Below, in pieces: positions 28,481-39,577 of a stretch of DNA of 64,000 nucleotides (within the stretch, counting starts at the first letter, position 1; every line of letters starts with the position of its first letter). The translations under genes were made by a program, and so were the position numbers. The notes under the pieces were generated by a model. That model saw only the letters and a list, made by a program, of their open reading frames with translations. It did no database searches and had not been told where the DNA came from. Source of the stretch: Gilliamella sp. App4-10 (lineage in GTDB: Bacteria; Pseudomonadota; Gammaproteobacteria; Enterobacterales; Orbaceae); the NCBI RefSeq assembly GCF_001690495.1, contig NZ_LZGS01000046.1, positions 62,001 to 126,000 of the forward strand, in the 5' to 3' direction.

Positions 28481-28561
28481 TCAGAAAAAGTATTGATTTT
28501 ATTGAAGTTTTCCAGATAATAATTTGCAAAAAAACTTCAATAAAATCAATGCCTTTTCTGA
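28481..28561. repeat. 31-bp-arm imperfect inverted repeat
   Basis: The inner 20 bp are perfectly complementary (28492-28511 against 28531-28550; arm sequence ATTGATTTTATTGAAGTTTT). The outer 11 bp (28481-28491 against 28551-28561) pair with two mismatches, and the loop has 19 bases. It lies between divergently transcribed genes, so a terminator role is unlikely. It may be a miniature repeat element, a relic of one, or a source of a stable RNA hairpin. The rest of the 28335-28694 gap holds only the rlmF leader. Confidence 0.75.
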
Positions 28562-28694
28562 ACGTTTTTCGGTTGAAAAAGTACAACAAAAATGCCTAAA
28601 GTAATTATCTTGATTAATTTATTACTTCGGTTTTCGCATATCGCAGTTAAGCCGTTATAATAGCGATTATTTGATTTTGAATAATAGGAAAATC

Positions 28695-29648
28695 GTGCAA
28701 ACGCCATTAAAAAAGTCCCCCTTACATTGCCGAAACAAACACCGAACAGGTTATGATTTTGCGCAACTTATCAAAATAGCGCCGGAGCTGTCTCAATATG
28801 TAAATCAGAATCAATATAGTAATTTATCAATTGATTTTGCCGATCCGTTGGCGGTCAAGATATTAAATAAAGCATTGTTATATTATCATTATCAGATGAA
28901 TTATTGGGATATTCCAGATGGTTATTTATGCCCACCCATTCCTGGGCGAGCGGATTATATTCACTATTTAGCCGATTTATTGGCACAAGACAACCAAAAT
29001 AACATTCCGATAGGTAAGCAAATTCGCGTTTTAGATATCGGTGTTGGTGCTAATGTCATTTATCCAATTCTTGGGCGAGCTGAATATGGCTGGACTTTTG
29101 TGGGTAGCGATATTAATCCTACCGCCATTAAAGTGGCGTCGTTAATTTGCCAAGCTAATCGTATCTTGAATGGGGCAGTGCAGTGCCGATTGCAAAAAGA
29201 CAGTACAGCGATTTTTAAGCATATTATTAAACGTAACGAATTTTACATGCTAACACTGTGCAATCCGCCTTTTCATGCTTCGGCACAAGATGCGTTAGCA
29301 AGCACCCAAAAAAAACTAACCAATTTGGGCAAGTTAACCAATCCAAACCAAAAAGCTGTTCTTAACTTTGGTGGGCAACATGCCGAACTGTGGTGCCAAG
29401 GTGGTGAAAGTGCTTTTATTACTAATATGATTAATGAAAGCGTCGCCTTTAAAAAGCAATGTTTGTGGTTTACTTCGCTAGTCTCTAAAAAATCGTCATT
29501 AGAATTGATAAAAAAACAGCTAACAGCGGTTAGAGTGGCTGATAGTAAAATTGTGCCCATGGCGCAAGGGCAAAAAGTAAGCCGATTTGTGGCGTGGACT
29601 TTTTTTAGTCAAGAGGATAGACAGGTACGGATAAAAAAATTCAGTTAG
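28695..29648 (+). CDS. rlmF: 23S rRNA (adenine1618-N6)-methyltransferase RlmF
   Basis: SAM-dependent methyltransferase modifying A1618 of 23S rRNA. Motif I is VLDIGVGANVIYPILG near residue 115, and the N6-adenine catalytic motif NPPFH follows near 195. WDIPDGYLCPPIPGRADYIHYLADLL and NFGGQHAELWCQGGE are near-identical to E. coli RlmF. I chose GTG 28695, which has AGGA five bases upstream; a TTG at 28671 is in frame but lacks one. This gives 317 residues (E. coli 308). Confidence 0.93.
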   Translation: MQTPLKKSPLHCRNKHRTGYDFAQLIKIAPELSQYVNQNQYSNLSIDFADPLAVKILNKALLYYHYQMNYWDIPDGYLCPPIPGRADYIHYLADLLAQDNQNNIPIGKQIRVLDIGVGANVIYPILGRAEYGWTFVGSDINPTAIKVASLICQANRILNGAVQCRLQKDSTAIFKHIIKRNEFYMLTLCNPPFHASAQDALASTQKKLTNLGKLTNPNQKAVLNFGGQHAELWCQGGESAFITNMINESVAFKKQCLWFTSLVSKKSSLELIKKQLTAVRVADSKIVPMAQGQKVSRFVAWTFFSQEDRQVRIKKFS

Positions 29649-29941
29649 TAAATTGATTTTATTTGTTTTTTATTTTGTTGTTTTTTGTATCTTATAAAGA
29701 ACGCAAGGGCTTGTCATTGAAGATTATGTGACCTTAATGATTGATAGTATAAACCTATCTTCGTTGTTTTTATTCATAAATAAACAACTATTTTTTATAT
29801 CTTGTTGTTTATAATAATAAATTATAAAGCTAGCTGTCTTGTTGTTGACTAAAAATTGCATAGTAAATTGTAGGTGATTCAATTAAGATGTATTGATTAC
29901 AAAATCACCAACGCCATTTAACATTGCAAAGGAAAATCTCT

Positions 29942-31639
29942 ATGAATAGCCACGAGTCAGCTGTATTTATTAATAAGTTACAAAAAATTGTTGGTGCTAA
30001 ACACACTTTAACCGATCCTGCGCGCACGTTACCTTACCGCCAAGGTATTCGCTTTGGCGAAGGTGATGCGTTAGCCGTTGTGCTGCCTGGGACGTTAGTT
30101 GAACAATGGCAAGTATTAAAAGCGTGTGTGGAAGCGAATGTTATTGTTATTACTCAATCAGCCAATACGGGGTTAACCGGTGGCTCTACCCCCGATGGTA
30201 ATGATTATGATCGGCCTATTGTTATTGTCAGTACCCGTCGATTAGATGGGATTAAAGTGATAGAAAATGGTGAGCAAGTTGTTTGCTTGCCAGGTAGCAC
30301 GCTCTTTCGTTTAGAAAAGGAATTAAAAAAATATCATCGTGGACCGCACTCGGTCATTGGCTCATCTTGCATTGGTGCTTCAGTAATGGGTGGTGTGTGT
30401 AATAATTCGGGTGGCGCACTGATTCAACGTGGTCCTGCGTATACCCAAATGGCGGTGTTTGCGCAATTAGACCAGCAAGGGCAGTTGCGCTTAGTGAATC
30501 ATTTAGGGATTGAACTCGGGGATGATCCTGAAACGATTTTACAGAACCTACAAAATCATACTTATACCGATAAAGAGATTAAACGTGATGCAGGCTTAGG
30601 TCATGATCATCATTATTGTGAGCATGTTCGTAAAATTGATGCTGATACACCCGCTCGCTTTAATGCAGATCCCGCCCGTCATTATGAAGCATCAGGTAGT
30701 GCGGGGCGATTGATGGTGTTTGCTGTGCGCCTTGATACATTCCCGTTAGAGAAAAAATCAGCCGTATTTTATATTGGCACCAATGATATTGAAGAATTAA
30801 ATGGTATTCGTCGTCACATTTTAAGTCAATTTAAAACATTGCCTGTGTCGGGCGAATATATGCACCGTGTGGCTTTTGATATTGCCGCTATATATGGAAA
30901 ACCGACCTTTTTAGCCATTAAAAATTTAGGTACGGATAGGATGCCTCGCATGTTTGTTTTTAAAAATTTGGTTGATCGTGTTACGGCGAAAATCCCATTC
31001 TTCCCTAAAAATTTTTCGGATCGGTTTTCTATTTTTGCTTGCAAATTTTTACCCAATCATTTACCCAAGTCATTACGTGATTATCGTGATCGTTATAAAC
31101 ATCATCTTATTTTAAAAATGGCGGATGATGGGATTGCTGAAGCCGAAACTTTTTTAAAAGGTTATTTTCAAAATAAAAATGGCAATTATTTTTTGTGTAA
31201 TGAAAAAGAAGCCGAAGCAGCAATGTTACACCGTTTTGCAGCCGCTGGCGCAGCAACAGCTTATCGCAACGTGCATAGCAAAACAGTAGAAAATATTGTT
31301 GCGTTAGATATTGCGTTACGACGTAATGATACCGATTGGTTTGAAACACTGCCAGAAAACATCGATCAAAACTTTATTTATAAAATGTATTATGGGCATT
31401 TTTTCTGTTATGTGTTTCATCAAGACTACATTGCTAAAAAAGGTGTAGATTGTGATAAAGTCAAGGAAGAGATTTTAGCATTACTCGATCAGCGTGGTGC
31501 GCAATATCCAGCAGAGCATAATGTGGGGCACTTGTATCACGCTAATGCCGATCTAAAAAAATTCTATCAAGAGCTTGATCCCACAAACAGTCTGAACCCC
31601 GGTATAGGTAAAACGTCCAAAAAGAAAAATTGGGCTTAA
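29942..31639 (+). CDS. dld: Quinone-dependent D-lactate dehydrogenase Dld
   Basis: Peripheral inner-membrane FAD enzyme that oxidises D-lactate to pyruvate and passes electrons to quinone. The FAD-binding PCMH segments are QSANTGLTGGSTPDGNDYDRP near 80 and PHSVIGSSCIGASVMGGVCNNSGG near 138-160; the C-terminal half matches E. coli Dld through LHRFAAAGAATAYR, IALRRNDTDW and NPGIGKTSKKKNW. ATG 29942 with AAAGGA upstream is preferred over the TTG at 29924. 565 residues against 571 in E. coli. Indicates aerobic use of fermentation D-lactate. Confidence 0.96.
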   Translation: MNSHESAVFINKLQKIVGAKHTLTDPARTLPYRQGIRFGEGDALAVVLPGTLVEQWQVLKACVEANVIVITQSANTGLTGGSTPDGNDYDRPIVIVSTRRLDGIKVIENGEQVVCLPGSTLFRLEKELKKYHRGPHSVIGSSCIGASVMGGVCNNSGGALIQRGPAYTQMAVFAQLDQQGQLRLVNHLGIELGDDPETILQNLQNHTYTDKEIKRDAGLGHDHHYCEHVRKIDADTPARFNADPARHYEASGSAGRLMVFAVRLDTFPLEKKSAVFYIGTNDIEELNGIRRHILSQFKTLPVSGEYMHRVAFDIAAIYGKPTFLAIKNLGTDRMPRMFVFKNLVDRVTAKIPFFPKNFSDRFSIFACKFLPNHLPKSLRDYRDRYKHHLILKMADDGIAEAETFLKGYFQNKNGNYFLCNEKEAEAAMLHRFAAAGAATAYRNVHSKTVENIVALDIALRRNDTDWFETLPENIDQNFIYKMYYGHFFCYVFHQDYIAKKGVDCDKVKEEILALLDQRGAQYPAEHNVGHLYHANADLKKFYQELDPTNSLNPGIGKTSKKKNWA

Positions 31640-31667
31640 TGCATGGTTGAGTTGCGTTAAATTGTAG

Positions 31668-31723
31668 ACACCGTCAAGTATTGAAATTTAACCGCCAAAA
31701 AATACTATCTGATGGTGTTTTAT
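31668..31723 (+). terminator. Likely dld terminator
   Basis: ACACCGTCA (31668-31676) pairs with TGATGGTGT (31710-31718), one G-T pair, with an inner AGTATT/AATACT pairing across a short bulge, followed by TTTATT. It begins 28 bp after the dld stop. Confidence 0.5.
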
Positions 31724-31756
31724 TGAATAACTTCTGTAAATCTTTTTTAGATGGAT

Positions 31757-31787
31757 AATAACGCGATACAACAGCTATCGCGTTATT
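31757..31787. terminator. Bidirectional stem-loop between dld and mutS
   Basis: A perfect 12-bp stem (AATAACGCGATA / TATCGCGTTATT) with a 7-base loop lies 6 bp past the mutS stop on the minus strand and downstream of dld on the plus strand. The tails are only moderately T-rich. Confidence 0.65.
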
Positions 31788-31792
31788 TCAGA

Positions 31793-34351
31793 TCATAGCA
31801 ATTTTTTTAATTGATATAACATCTCTAATGCTTGTTTTGGTGTTAAAGCATCGGGGTCAATCTCTTTTAACGCTTCTTCCACTTCTGACGGTTCAGGTTT
31901 GTCAATTAAAGAAAGTTGCGATTTATCAACACCACTGTTAGCAGATTGTTTTGAGATAATTTCAAGCTCTTTCAATTTTTGTTTAGCCCGTTTTAATACT
32001 GCCTTAGGCACACCTGCAAGCCCTGCCACAGCAATCCCAAAACTTTTACTCGCAGCGCCTTCAGAAACTTCATGAATAAAAGCAACGTTGTTATCGTGTT
32101 CAATCGCATCGAAGTGGACGTTATAAACGCCTTGCATATGTTCTGGTAACTGGGTTAATTCAAAATAATGAGTTGCAAAAAGTGTCATTGATTTGATTTG
32201 ATTGGCTAAATTCTCAGCACAGGCCCAAGCTAAAGATAGCCCATCATACGTTGAGGTACCTCGGCCGATTTCGTCCATTAAAACAAGGCTTTGTTCTGTA
32301 GCATTGTGCATAATGTTAGCCGTTTCGGTCATTTCGACCATAAAGGTAGAGCGACCTGATGCCAAATCATCAGAGGCACCAATTCGGGTAAAAATTCGAT
32401 CAACAGGTCCAATGATTGCTTTAGATGCAGGGACAAAACTACCAATATAAGCCAGTAGAACAATTAAGGCTGCTTGGCGCATATAGGTACTTTTTCCCCC
32501 CATATTGGGACCAGTAATAATTAGCATTCGCCTATTTGGCAATAATAATAACGAGTTTGCAATAAATGGTGTTTGTAAAACTTGCTCAATCACCACATGT
32601 CGCCCATCTTTAATTTCTATACCAGCATTGGTCGATAGTGTCGGTTTTTGGTAGTTAAGCGTTAATGCCCGTTCTGCTAAATTGGTAAGCACATCAAGTT
32701 CGGCAATGGCCTCAGCGCTGATTTGCATATCGGCTAGATCTGGCATTAATAGATCAAATAGCTGTTCGTAAAGTTGCTTTTCAAGTGCTAAGGCTCGTCC
32801 TTTAGCGGTGAGCACTTTATCTTCGTACTCTTTAAGTTCAGGGATGATATATCGTTCAACATTTTTCAGCGTTTGACGGCGAGTATAATGAATTGGCGCT
32901 AAATGGCTTTGCCCTCGACTGATTTGAATATAGTAACCGTGCACTGCATTAAATCCAACTTTTAACGTATCAATGCCAAGAGTTTCACGCTCTCGGATTT
33001 CAAGCTGTTCTAAGTAGTTGGTTGCCCCATCAGCTAAACTACGCAATTCGTCAAGTTCTGCATTATACCCGCTGGCAATCACGCCACCATCACGAATAAT
33101 CACGGGTGGCGCTTCAACAATGGCGCGCGTTAATAGATCGGCGATACTTTCAAATTGATTTATCTTGGCACGCAAGCCAATTAATGCGGGTGAAGTTAAG
33201 CAACTCAATAGTTTTTGTAATTGCGGTAGCAGATTATAAGCATCACGCAAACGAGCAAAATCACGAGGCCGAGCGGTACGCAGTGCTAGCCTTGCTAAAA
33301 TACGCTCTAAATCACCAATTTGTTTTAGTAGCGGATTAACATCATCAATATAATTTTGTAATTCACTAATCGCTTGTTGCCGATTTTGTAATATTGTTAA
33401 ATTACGGATTGGTGAGTGTAACCAACGTTTAAGCATACGGCTGCCCATTGGCGTTTGGGTTTTATCGAGTATGTCTGCAACCGTATTTTGTGTTCCACCT
33501 GTTAGGTTTTCGGTAATTTCTAGATTGCGACGGGTTGCGGCATCTAGCACAACAAAGTCATTGGTCGATTGCTTGATAATGGAACGTATATGAGGCAGAG
33601 CAGTGCGCTGCGTATCTTTAACATATTGCAATAAGCAACCCGCAGCACAAAGTGCATAATTGCATGCTTCTACACCAAATCCAACTAAATCATTGGTGCC
33701 AAATTGCAAATTAAGCTGTTGTTTTGCCGTTTCAAGATCAAAGTCCCATTGTGGACGACGGCGCAGACCATGGCGATTTTCAATTAATGGCATGGATTGA
33801 AATTCTTCTGGATATAGCAATTCAACAGGGCTAGTACGTTGCAGTTCAGCTTGCATCGCCTCAAAGTTGTCACATTCAAAAACATAAAAGCGACCAGAAC
33901 TAATGTCGAGTGTGGCATAGCCATAATGGTTTTTATTTTGCCAGATTGAAGCAAGTAAATTATCTTTGCGATCTTCTAGTAATAATTCATCACTGACTGT
34001 GCCAGGAGTAACAATACGAACCACTTTACGTTCAACAGGCCCTTTGGTTGTTGCTGGATCGCCTATTTGTTCACAAATAGCCACCGATTCACCTAGTGAG
34101 ATTAACTTGGCTAAATAACTTTCAACCGCATGATAAGGCACCCCCGCCATAGGAATCGGTACACCATTTGACGAGCCACGCTTTGTGAGCGAAATATCTA
34201 AAAGCTGCGAGGCACGCTTGGCATCATCATAAAACATCTCATAAAAATCACCCATGCGATAAAAAAGCAAAATATCGGGATTTTCGGCTTTTAATCTTAA
34301 ATACTGCCGCATCATTGGTGTGTGGTCGGTTAAATTGTCTTCATTCATCAT
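31793..34351 (-). CDS. mutS: DNA mismatch repair protein MutS
   Basis: Recognises mismatches and starts methyl-directed repair with MutL. The mismatch-reading Phe-x-Glu is in [12 protein letters not shown] near residue 35. The lever/clamp regions follow, and the ATPase has [15 protein letters not shown] near 614, a Walker B in [16 protein letters not shown] and the ABC-like [11 protein letters not shown]. The C-terminal [17 protein letters not shown] matches the dimer/tetramer tail. 852 residues, as in E. coli (853). Met1 and Met2 are both possible starts. Monocistronic. Confidence 0.97.
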   Translation of the reverse strand: MMNEDNLTDHTPMMRQYLRLKAENPDILLFYRMGDFYEMFYDDAKRASQLLDISLTKRGSSNGVPIPMAGVPYHAVESYLAKLISLGESVAICEQIGDPATTKGPVERKVVRIVTPGTVSDELLLEDRKDNLLASIWQNKNHYGYATLDISSGRFYVFECDNFEAMQAELQRTSPVELLYPEEFQSMPLIENRHGLRRRPQWDFDLETAKQQLNLQFGTNDLVGFGVEACNYALCAAGCLLQYVKDTQRTALPHIRSIIKQSTNDFVVLDAATRRNLEITENLTGGTQNTVADILDKTQTPMGSRMLKRWLHSPIRNLTILQNRQQAISELQNYIDDVNPLLKQIGDLERILARLALRTARPRDFARLRDAYNLLPQLQKLLSCLTSPALIGLRAKINQFESIADLLTRAIVEAPPVIIRDGGVIASGYNAELDELRSLADGATNYLEQLEIRERETLGIDTLKVGFNAVHGYYIQISRGQSHLAPIHYTRRQTLKNVERYIIPELKEYEDKVLTAKGRALALEKQLYEQLFDLLMPDLADMQISAEAIAELDVLTNLAERALTLNYQKPTLSTNAGIEIKDGRHVVIEQVLQTPFIANSLLLLPNRRMLIITGPNMGGKSTYMRQAALIVLLAYIGSFVPASKAIIGPVDRIFTRIGASDDLASGRSTFMVEMTETANIMHNATEQSLVLMDEIGRGTSTYDGLSLAWACAENLANQIKSMTLFATHYFELTQLPEHMQGVYNVHFDAIEHDNNVAFIHEVSEGAASKSFGIAVAGLAGVPKAVLKRAKQKLKELEIISKQSANSGVDKSQLSLIDKPEPSEVEEALKEIDPDALTPKQALEMLYQLKKLL

Positions 34352-34663
34352 GGCATTATTTCTTTTCGTTTTTAAAAATCAATCTATTTACTTATTAGTT
34401 TGTGTCAAATAATCACTTATTTTGTTATTTAAGTGTACTTATAACGGTAATAAAAATTGTAATAAATTTTAATAAAAAAGCTTTAGCGTTTTAAGATTGT
34501 ATCATTATATATGATCCCTAAAAGGAAAAGTGTGTCAATAAATGAATTTAAAAATCGCAAAACATAAAAGGGTATGTGATGATGTAAATTGAAATCGAAA
34601 AAACAAGAAAAAAATTAAATATAATTAATATTATATCTAAGCTGTTTTTATATAAAAACAGCC

Positions 34664-34979
34664 CAATTTTCACAACACCCAAAAGTCAATACAGTAACTA
34701 TTCCGGCATCAGAAAGTGCCAACAACTGAGAGAGGTTAACACGCCAAACAGGAAGGTTTTGCGAGGCGATGCTTTGTTTTAAATAAATCACAAACGATGC
34801 GTTATAACCGCACAAAATATTTGTCTATTTTAAAAGACAGTCCAATTGCAGTTATCACTGATTTATCCGTTCAATTAACGGTAACAACCCGAAAGGCTAA
34901 AAGATATCTTAACCTATTATAACATCAACAATTATTAACGTGTTTAGGCCGTGCAACCGAGCGAGGTTATTAGTTTTAA
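34664..34979 (+). pseudogene. Possible decayed gene with winged-helix-like end
   Basis: One frame reads FSQHPKVNTVTIPASESANN, a stop, then ERLTRQTGRFCEAML. Near 34790 a second frame continues as MRYNRTKYLSILKDSPIAVI (ATG 34797), then TDLSVQLTVTTRKAKRYLNLL, a stop at 34920, HQQLLTCLGRATERGY and another stop. The second part looks like a helix-turn-helix followed by a wing, as at the C terminus of many regulators. Two frames and in-frame stops suggest decay. I cannot name the family, and chance resemblance is possible. Confidence 0.35.
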
Positions 34980-35094
34980 GGTAGTTTTCAGGGATGTTTA
35001 AAGCAAAATGTTTTAGCTCACTTTTTATTCGGTTGAATCTATAACACATATAAACTTTTTGGAATGATGTTTGACTATAGTAGTGAGGCTTATC

Positions 35095-35160
35095 ATGATG
35101 GCGGTTATGTTAAATAACACAATGATTTTATTTGCAATAATTTATTTAATCTGCGCTTAG
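35095..35160 (+). CDS. Possible 21-residue hydrophobic small protein
   Basis: GAGG at 35085-35088 sits six bases ahead of ATG 35095. The ORF is almost entirely hydrophobic (ends MILFAIIYLICA), as expected of a single-helix membrane peptide. An ORF this short in AT-rich DNA can occur by chance, and nothing else supports it. Confidence 0.2.
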   Translation: MMAVMLNNTMILFAIIYLICA

Positions 35161-35230
35161 GCTCATCTATTTAATCAATTCGTGTTTAATTATTAGGAAT
35201 CTTCTTGAATAAGTCTTTAAAATTTGATAG

Positions 35231-36277
<1,047 letters not shown>

Positions 36278-36307
36278 TAACTAAATTTTAGTTAGTTGAT
36301 TTAAAAG

Positions 36308-36330
36308 AGCGGCCTTGGGTCGCTTTTTTT
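36308..36330 (+). terminator. gapA rho-independent terminator
   Basis: AGCGGCC / GGTCGCT (one G-T pair) with a TTG loop is followed by seven T. It begins 30 bp after the gapA stop. Confidence 0.9.
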
Positions 36331-36361
36331 ATGGCTTTATAAAATTAAATTATGTGACCCT

Positions 36362-36395
36362 AAAAAAACGCCCATTTTTACAAATGAGCGTTTTT
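36362..36395 (-). terminator. Terminator of the cold-shock gene
   Basis: AACGCCCATTT (36367-36377) pairs with AAATGAGCGTT (36382-36392) with one mismatch. On the minus strand it lies 17 bp after the csp stop and is followed by a run of T. T on the other strand makes it plausible in both directions. Confidence 0.8.
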
Positions 36396-36408
36396 ATAAT
36401 TAAATTTA

Positions 36409-36618
36409 TTAAATAACAACAACTTCAGCTGCTGCCGGCCCACGTGGGCTATCTTGGATAGCAAATTCAACTTGTTGTCCTTCAGCTAAGGTTTTAAAAC
36501 CGTCACCTGAAATAGCAGAAAAATGAACAAATACATCTTTACTTCCATCCGCAGGGGTAATAAAACCAAAACCTTTACTTTCATTAAACCATTTTACTTG
36601 ACCTGTTTTCTTATTCAT
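36409..36618 (-). CDS. cspC: Cold-shock-domain protein, CspC/CspE type
   Basis: Single cold-shock domain of 69 residues that binds single-stranded RNA and DNA. RNP1 is KGFGFITP and RNP2 is VFVHFSAI; the segment [20 protein letters not shown] is identical to E. coli CspC as I recall it, while the rest is intermediate between CspC and CspE. It is probably constitutively expressed and acts as an RNA chaperone and antiterminator. The leader holds a small AGCC-N5-GGCT hairpin at 36649-36661 and no recognisable long CspA-type 5' region. Confidence 0.9.
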   Translation of the reverse strand: MNKKTGQVKWFNESKGFGFITPADGSKDVFVHFSAISGDGFKTLAEGQQVEFAIQDSPRGPAAAEVVVI

Positions 36619-36949
36619 TTACTAACATCCTAACAATAATTAATAATTAGCCTTTTTGGCTCGCGTGGGCTTTAACATTACATTAATTATGTAACTTTAA
36701 AACCATGATAATGCGTTCAAATCTACATTATTAAAGTTAGTCGTTTTCATAATTTTGTACTTTGTTGTTTACCCAGTGCTATTACCGCATAAATTATAAT
36801 CAAAAGCAAGATGTTAATCACAAATTTTTTAAGCTATGGTAAAGTTTTTTCTCAAATTTTTTAGAAAATTACATATTAATTGATAAAAAGCAAAATTTGT
36901 GTAGTTACAACTTTAGCTAATTTGAAAAGTTAATAAATTTAAAAAATAA
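36619..36949. other. cspC leader and upstream intergenic region
   Basis: About 330 bp between the cspC start and the ppa terminator. Apart from the short hairpin at 36649-36661 and AT-rich tracts, I see no gene, repeat or clear operator. Confidence 0.4.
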
Positions 36950-36982
36950 AAAAAGCCATAAAATAATATTTATGGCTTTTTG
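36944..36982 (-). terminator. ppa terminator
   Basis: AAAAAGCCATAAA (36950-36962) pairs perfectly with TTTATGGCTTTTT (36969-36981). On the minus strand the hairpin lies 27 bp after the ppa stop and is followed by a T-rich run. Confidence 0.85.
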
Positions 36983-37008
36983 AGTGGTTATTTTTCGGGC
37001 GTTAAATT

Positions 37009-37539
37009 TTATTTGTTTTTTGCTCGTTCAAATGATTCAATAATTTCTTTACGAGCAGCTTCAGCATTGTCCCAACCGTCAACTTTAACCCATTTACCTT
37101 TTTCTAATGCTTTGTATTGTTCAAAAAAGTGTTTGATTTGCGATTTGAGTAATTCAGGTAAATCATCGACGTCTTTAATATGATCATATTCTTTTGATAG
37201 TTTGCTGTGAGGTACTGCAACCAGTTTTGCATCTTGACCTGCTTCGTCAGTCATTTTTAATACCCCGACTGGGCGACAACGAATAACAGAGCCCGGTTGT
37301 AGTGGGTATGGCGTTGGGACTAATACATCAACTGGATCACCATCTAATGATAATGTGTGATTAATATAACCATAGTTACATGGATAAAACATTGCTGTTG
37401 CCATAAAACGGTCAACAAATACAGCACCGGTATCTTTATCGACTTCATATTTTATTGGATCAGCATTAGCTGGAATTTCAATCACAACGTAAATATCATC
37501 TGGTAATTCTTTACCTGCTGGTACATTTAAAAGTCCCAT
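37009..37539 (-). CDS. ppa: Inorganic pyrophosphatase (family I)
   Basis: Cytoplasmic Mg-dependent enzyme that hydrolyses pyrophosphate and drives biosynthetic reactions. The family I signature DGDPVDVLV carries the metal-binding Asp residues near 66-71; further active-site residues lie in [15 protein letters not shown] near 31-45 and [13 protein letters not shown] near 98. 176 residues, as in E. coli. GAGGAT precedes the ATG. Monocistronic with its own terminator. Confidence 0.97.
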   Translation of the reverse strand: MGLLNVPAGKELPDDIYVVIEIPANADPIKYEVDKDTGAVFVDRFMATAMFYPCNYGYINHTLSLDGDPVDVLVPTPYPLQPGSVIRCRPVGVLKMTDEAGQDAKLVAVPHSKLSKEYDHIKDVDDLPELLKSQIKHFFEQYKALEKGKWVKVDGWDNAEAARKEIIESFERAKNK

Positions 37540-37602
37540 TTTTGTATCCTCTATCTAAGTTTATATGTGTTTGTTAATAACAATAAGCGCACATTATAAA
37601 GA

Positions 37603-38139
37603 TTATTTTGTATCGCTCAATTCTTTTAAATATTGAAAAATTTGCTTTGCCGATTTGACGGGTTTATTTGCTTCTTGCTCTTTTTTAGCTAAACGAGCTA
37701 AAGTGCGCAGTTGCTGGCGATCGGCTGTTGGGTATAAGTCCATAATGGTTTCAGCATCGCTAGTTGCAATCAGGTCATCGCGTAGCTTTTCAAGTTTGTG
37801 AAATAAAGCAATTTGCTGATTGTGGCGATTTTTGAGCTTATCAAGCGCTTGGCTAATAGGTTCAATATCTCGGCTACGTAGAAGCTTGCCAATATATTGA
37901 ATTTGTCTACGATACCCTTCTTTTTTTATCTTCTGCGCAAGTTCAATGGCATAAATAAGATCCTCATCAAGAGGGATTTTTTCCAGTTCGTTTTTGCTTA
38001 AATTGACAAGCTCGATACCTAATTTTTTTAGGGCTTCGGCATCGCGTTTGATTTCACTTTTACTAACGTAGATGATTTCGTCATCTTCTGTGTCAATAGC
38101 GAAGTTGGGTTCTAAGTTTTTCTCTTGATTATGATTCAT
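37603..38139 (-). CDS. darP: Ribosome-associated protein DarP (YjgA, DUF615)
   Basis: Small basic helical protein that associates with the large ribosomal subunit during assembly. The YjgA signature [20 protein letters not shown] near 26-46 is followed by [21 protein letters not shown] and [12 protein letters not shown] near 95-107. 178 residues (E. coli 183). It is divergent from pmbA, the same arrangement as in E. coli, with about 77 bp between the starts. Confidence 0.93.
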   Translation of the reverse strand: MNHNQEKNLEPNFAIDTEDDEIIYVSKSEIKRDAEALKKLGIELVNLSKNELEKIPLDEDLIYAIELAQKIKKEGYRRQIQYIGKLLRSRDIEPISQALDKLKNRHNQQIALFHKLEKLRDDLIATSDAETIMDLYPTADRQQLRTLARLAKKEQEANKPVKSAKQIFQYLKELSDTK

Positions 38140-38216
38140 ATTATTTCTTTTGTTAACTAATATTCAATTCTGGCTTATTATAACGTATCACTAGCAGAAT
38201 TGTAGAAAATAATAAA

Positions 38217-39569
38217 ATGAGTATTGAACAGATTAAAAAAGAAGCCTTACATCAAAAAGAGAATTTATCGGCGATTGTTGCTAATGCCATTAAACAAGCA
38301 AAACCTCGTGTTGATGCAGTTGAGGTGTCAATTAATCAATCAACTGGTATTAGTGTAAGTACGCGGATGGGAGAAACCGAAAATGTGGAATTTAATAGTG
38401 ATGGGGCATTATCCATTACTGTTTATCAAGATCAACGTAAAGGCAGTGCGTCAACCAATGACTTGTCCTCTCAAGCCATTTTGCAAACGGTGGATATGGC
38501 CATTAATATTATGCAATATACCTCGCCCGATCCTTGTTCTGGTTTGGGCGATGTAAGCCAAATGGCGTTTAATCCACCCGATTTAGATTTGTTTTATCCA
38601 AGTGATTTAAATGTTGATAATGCCATTGAACAGGCCAAACAAGCCGAGCTAACTGCGCTCAATCATTCTAAATTAATTAATACTGATGGCGGCTATTTTA
38701 GTAGTCGCTATGGTGTTTATGTTTATGGTAATAGTTTGGGGATGTTACAAGGTTATTGTGCAAGTTCACATTCACTTTCATGTTCAGTCATTGCTGAACA
38801 AGCAGGGCAGATGGAAAGTAATTATGCCTATACTTCATCACGCGATTTTAGTGAATTAAAATCAGCAAATTGGGTTGGCATGCAAGCGGCTGATAGAGCG
38901 ATTTCACATTTAGGCGCTAAGCAAATCGCAACCATGCAAGTTCCAGTGTTATTTTGTGCTGAAGTTGCTGTTGGACTCATTAGGCATTTGATTGGTGCCA
39001 TAAGTGGTGGTGCAATTTATCGTAAATCGTCATTTCTTTTAGATAGTGTTGGACAAACTATTTTTCCTAAATGGCTGACAATTTATGAAGATCCGCATAT
39101 TTTAAAAGGTGTTGGATCATCGCCTTTTGATAGTGAGGGCACAAAAACGGTTAAGCGCAATATTGTTGAACAAGGCGTGTTGCAAACTTATTTGTTAGGC
39201 AATTATTCTGCTCGTAAATTGGGATTAACCTCGACTGGTCATGCAGGGGGAATTCATAATTGGTTTGTATCACCAAGCCAAACTAATGCGGGTTTTGATG
39301 ATTTGCTTAAAAAATTGGATAAAGGTGTTGTTGTGACTTCGTTAATGGGGCAAGGTGTTAATAGTGTGACAGGAGATTATTCACGCGGAGCCACAGGTTT
39401 TTGGGTTGAAAATGGACAAATTCAATATCCAGTTAGCGAAATTACCATTGCTGGTAATCTTAAAGATATATATAAAAACATTGTAGCAATTGGTAATGAT
39501 ATCGAAACAAGAACGAATATTCAATGTGGTTCGATTTTGATTGATAATATGAGCATAGCTGGAAAATAA
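38217..39569 (+). CDS. pmbA: Metalloprotease-family protein PmbA (TldE)
   Basis: Partner of TldD in a heterodimeric protease that matures peptides such as microcin B17 and degrades unfolded peptides. TldE subunits lack the HExxH zinc site, and none is seen here. Family segments include STRMGETENVEFNSDGALSI near 50, GGAIYRKSSFLLDSVGQ near 262 and GVNSVTGDYSRGATGFWVENG near 380. 450 residues, exactly the E. coli length. The ribosome binding site is weak. It is followed 8 bp later by the SulP gene. Confidence 0.95.
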   Translation: MSIEQIKKEALHQKENLSAIVANAIKQAKPRVDAVEVSINQSTGISVSTRMGETENVEFNSDGALSITVYQDQRKGSASTNDLSSQAILQTVDMAINIMQYTSPDPCSGLGDVSQMAFNPPDLDLFYPSDLNVDNAIEQAKQAELTALNHSKLINTDGGYFSSRYGVYVYGNSLGMLQGYCASSHSLSCSVIAEQAGQMESNYAYTSSRDFSELKSANWVGMQAADRAISHLGAKQIATMQVPVLFCAEVAVGLIRHLIGAISGGAIYRKSSFLLDSVGQTIFPKWLTIYEDPHILKGVGSSPFDSEGTKTVKRNIVEQGVLQTYLLGNYSARKLGLTSTGHAGGIHNWFVSPSQTNAGFDDLLKKLDKGVVVTSLMGQGVNSVTGDYSRGATGFWVENGQIQYPVSEITIAGNLKDIYKNIVAIGNDIETRTNIQCGSILIDNMSIAGK

Positions 39570-39577
39570 GGAACAGT

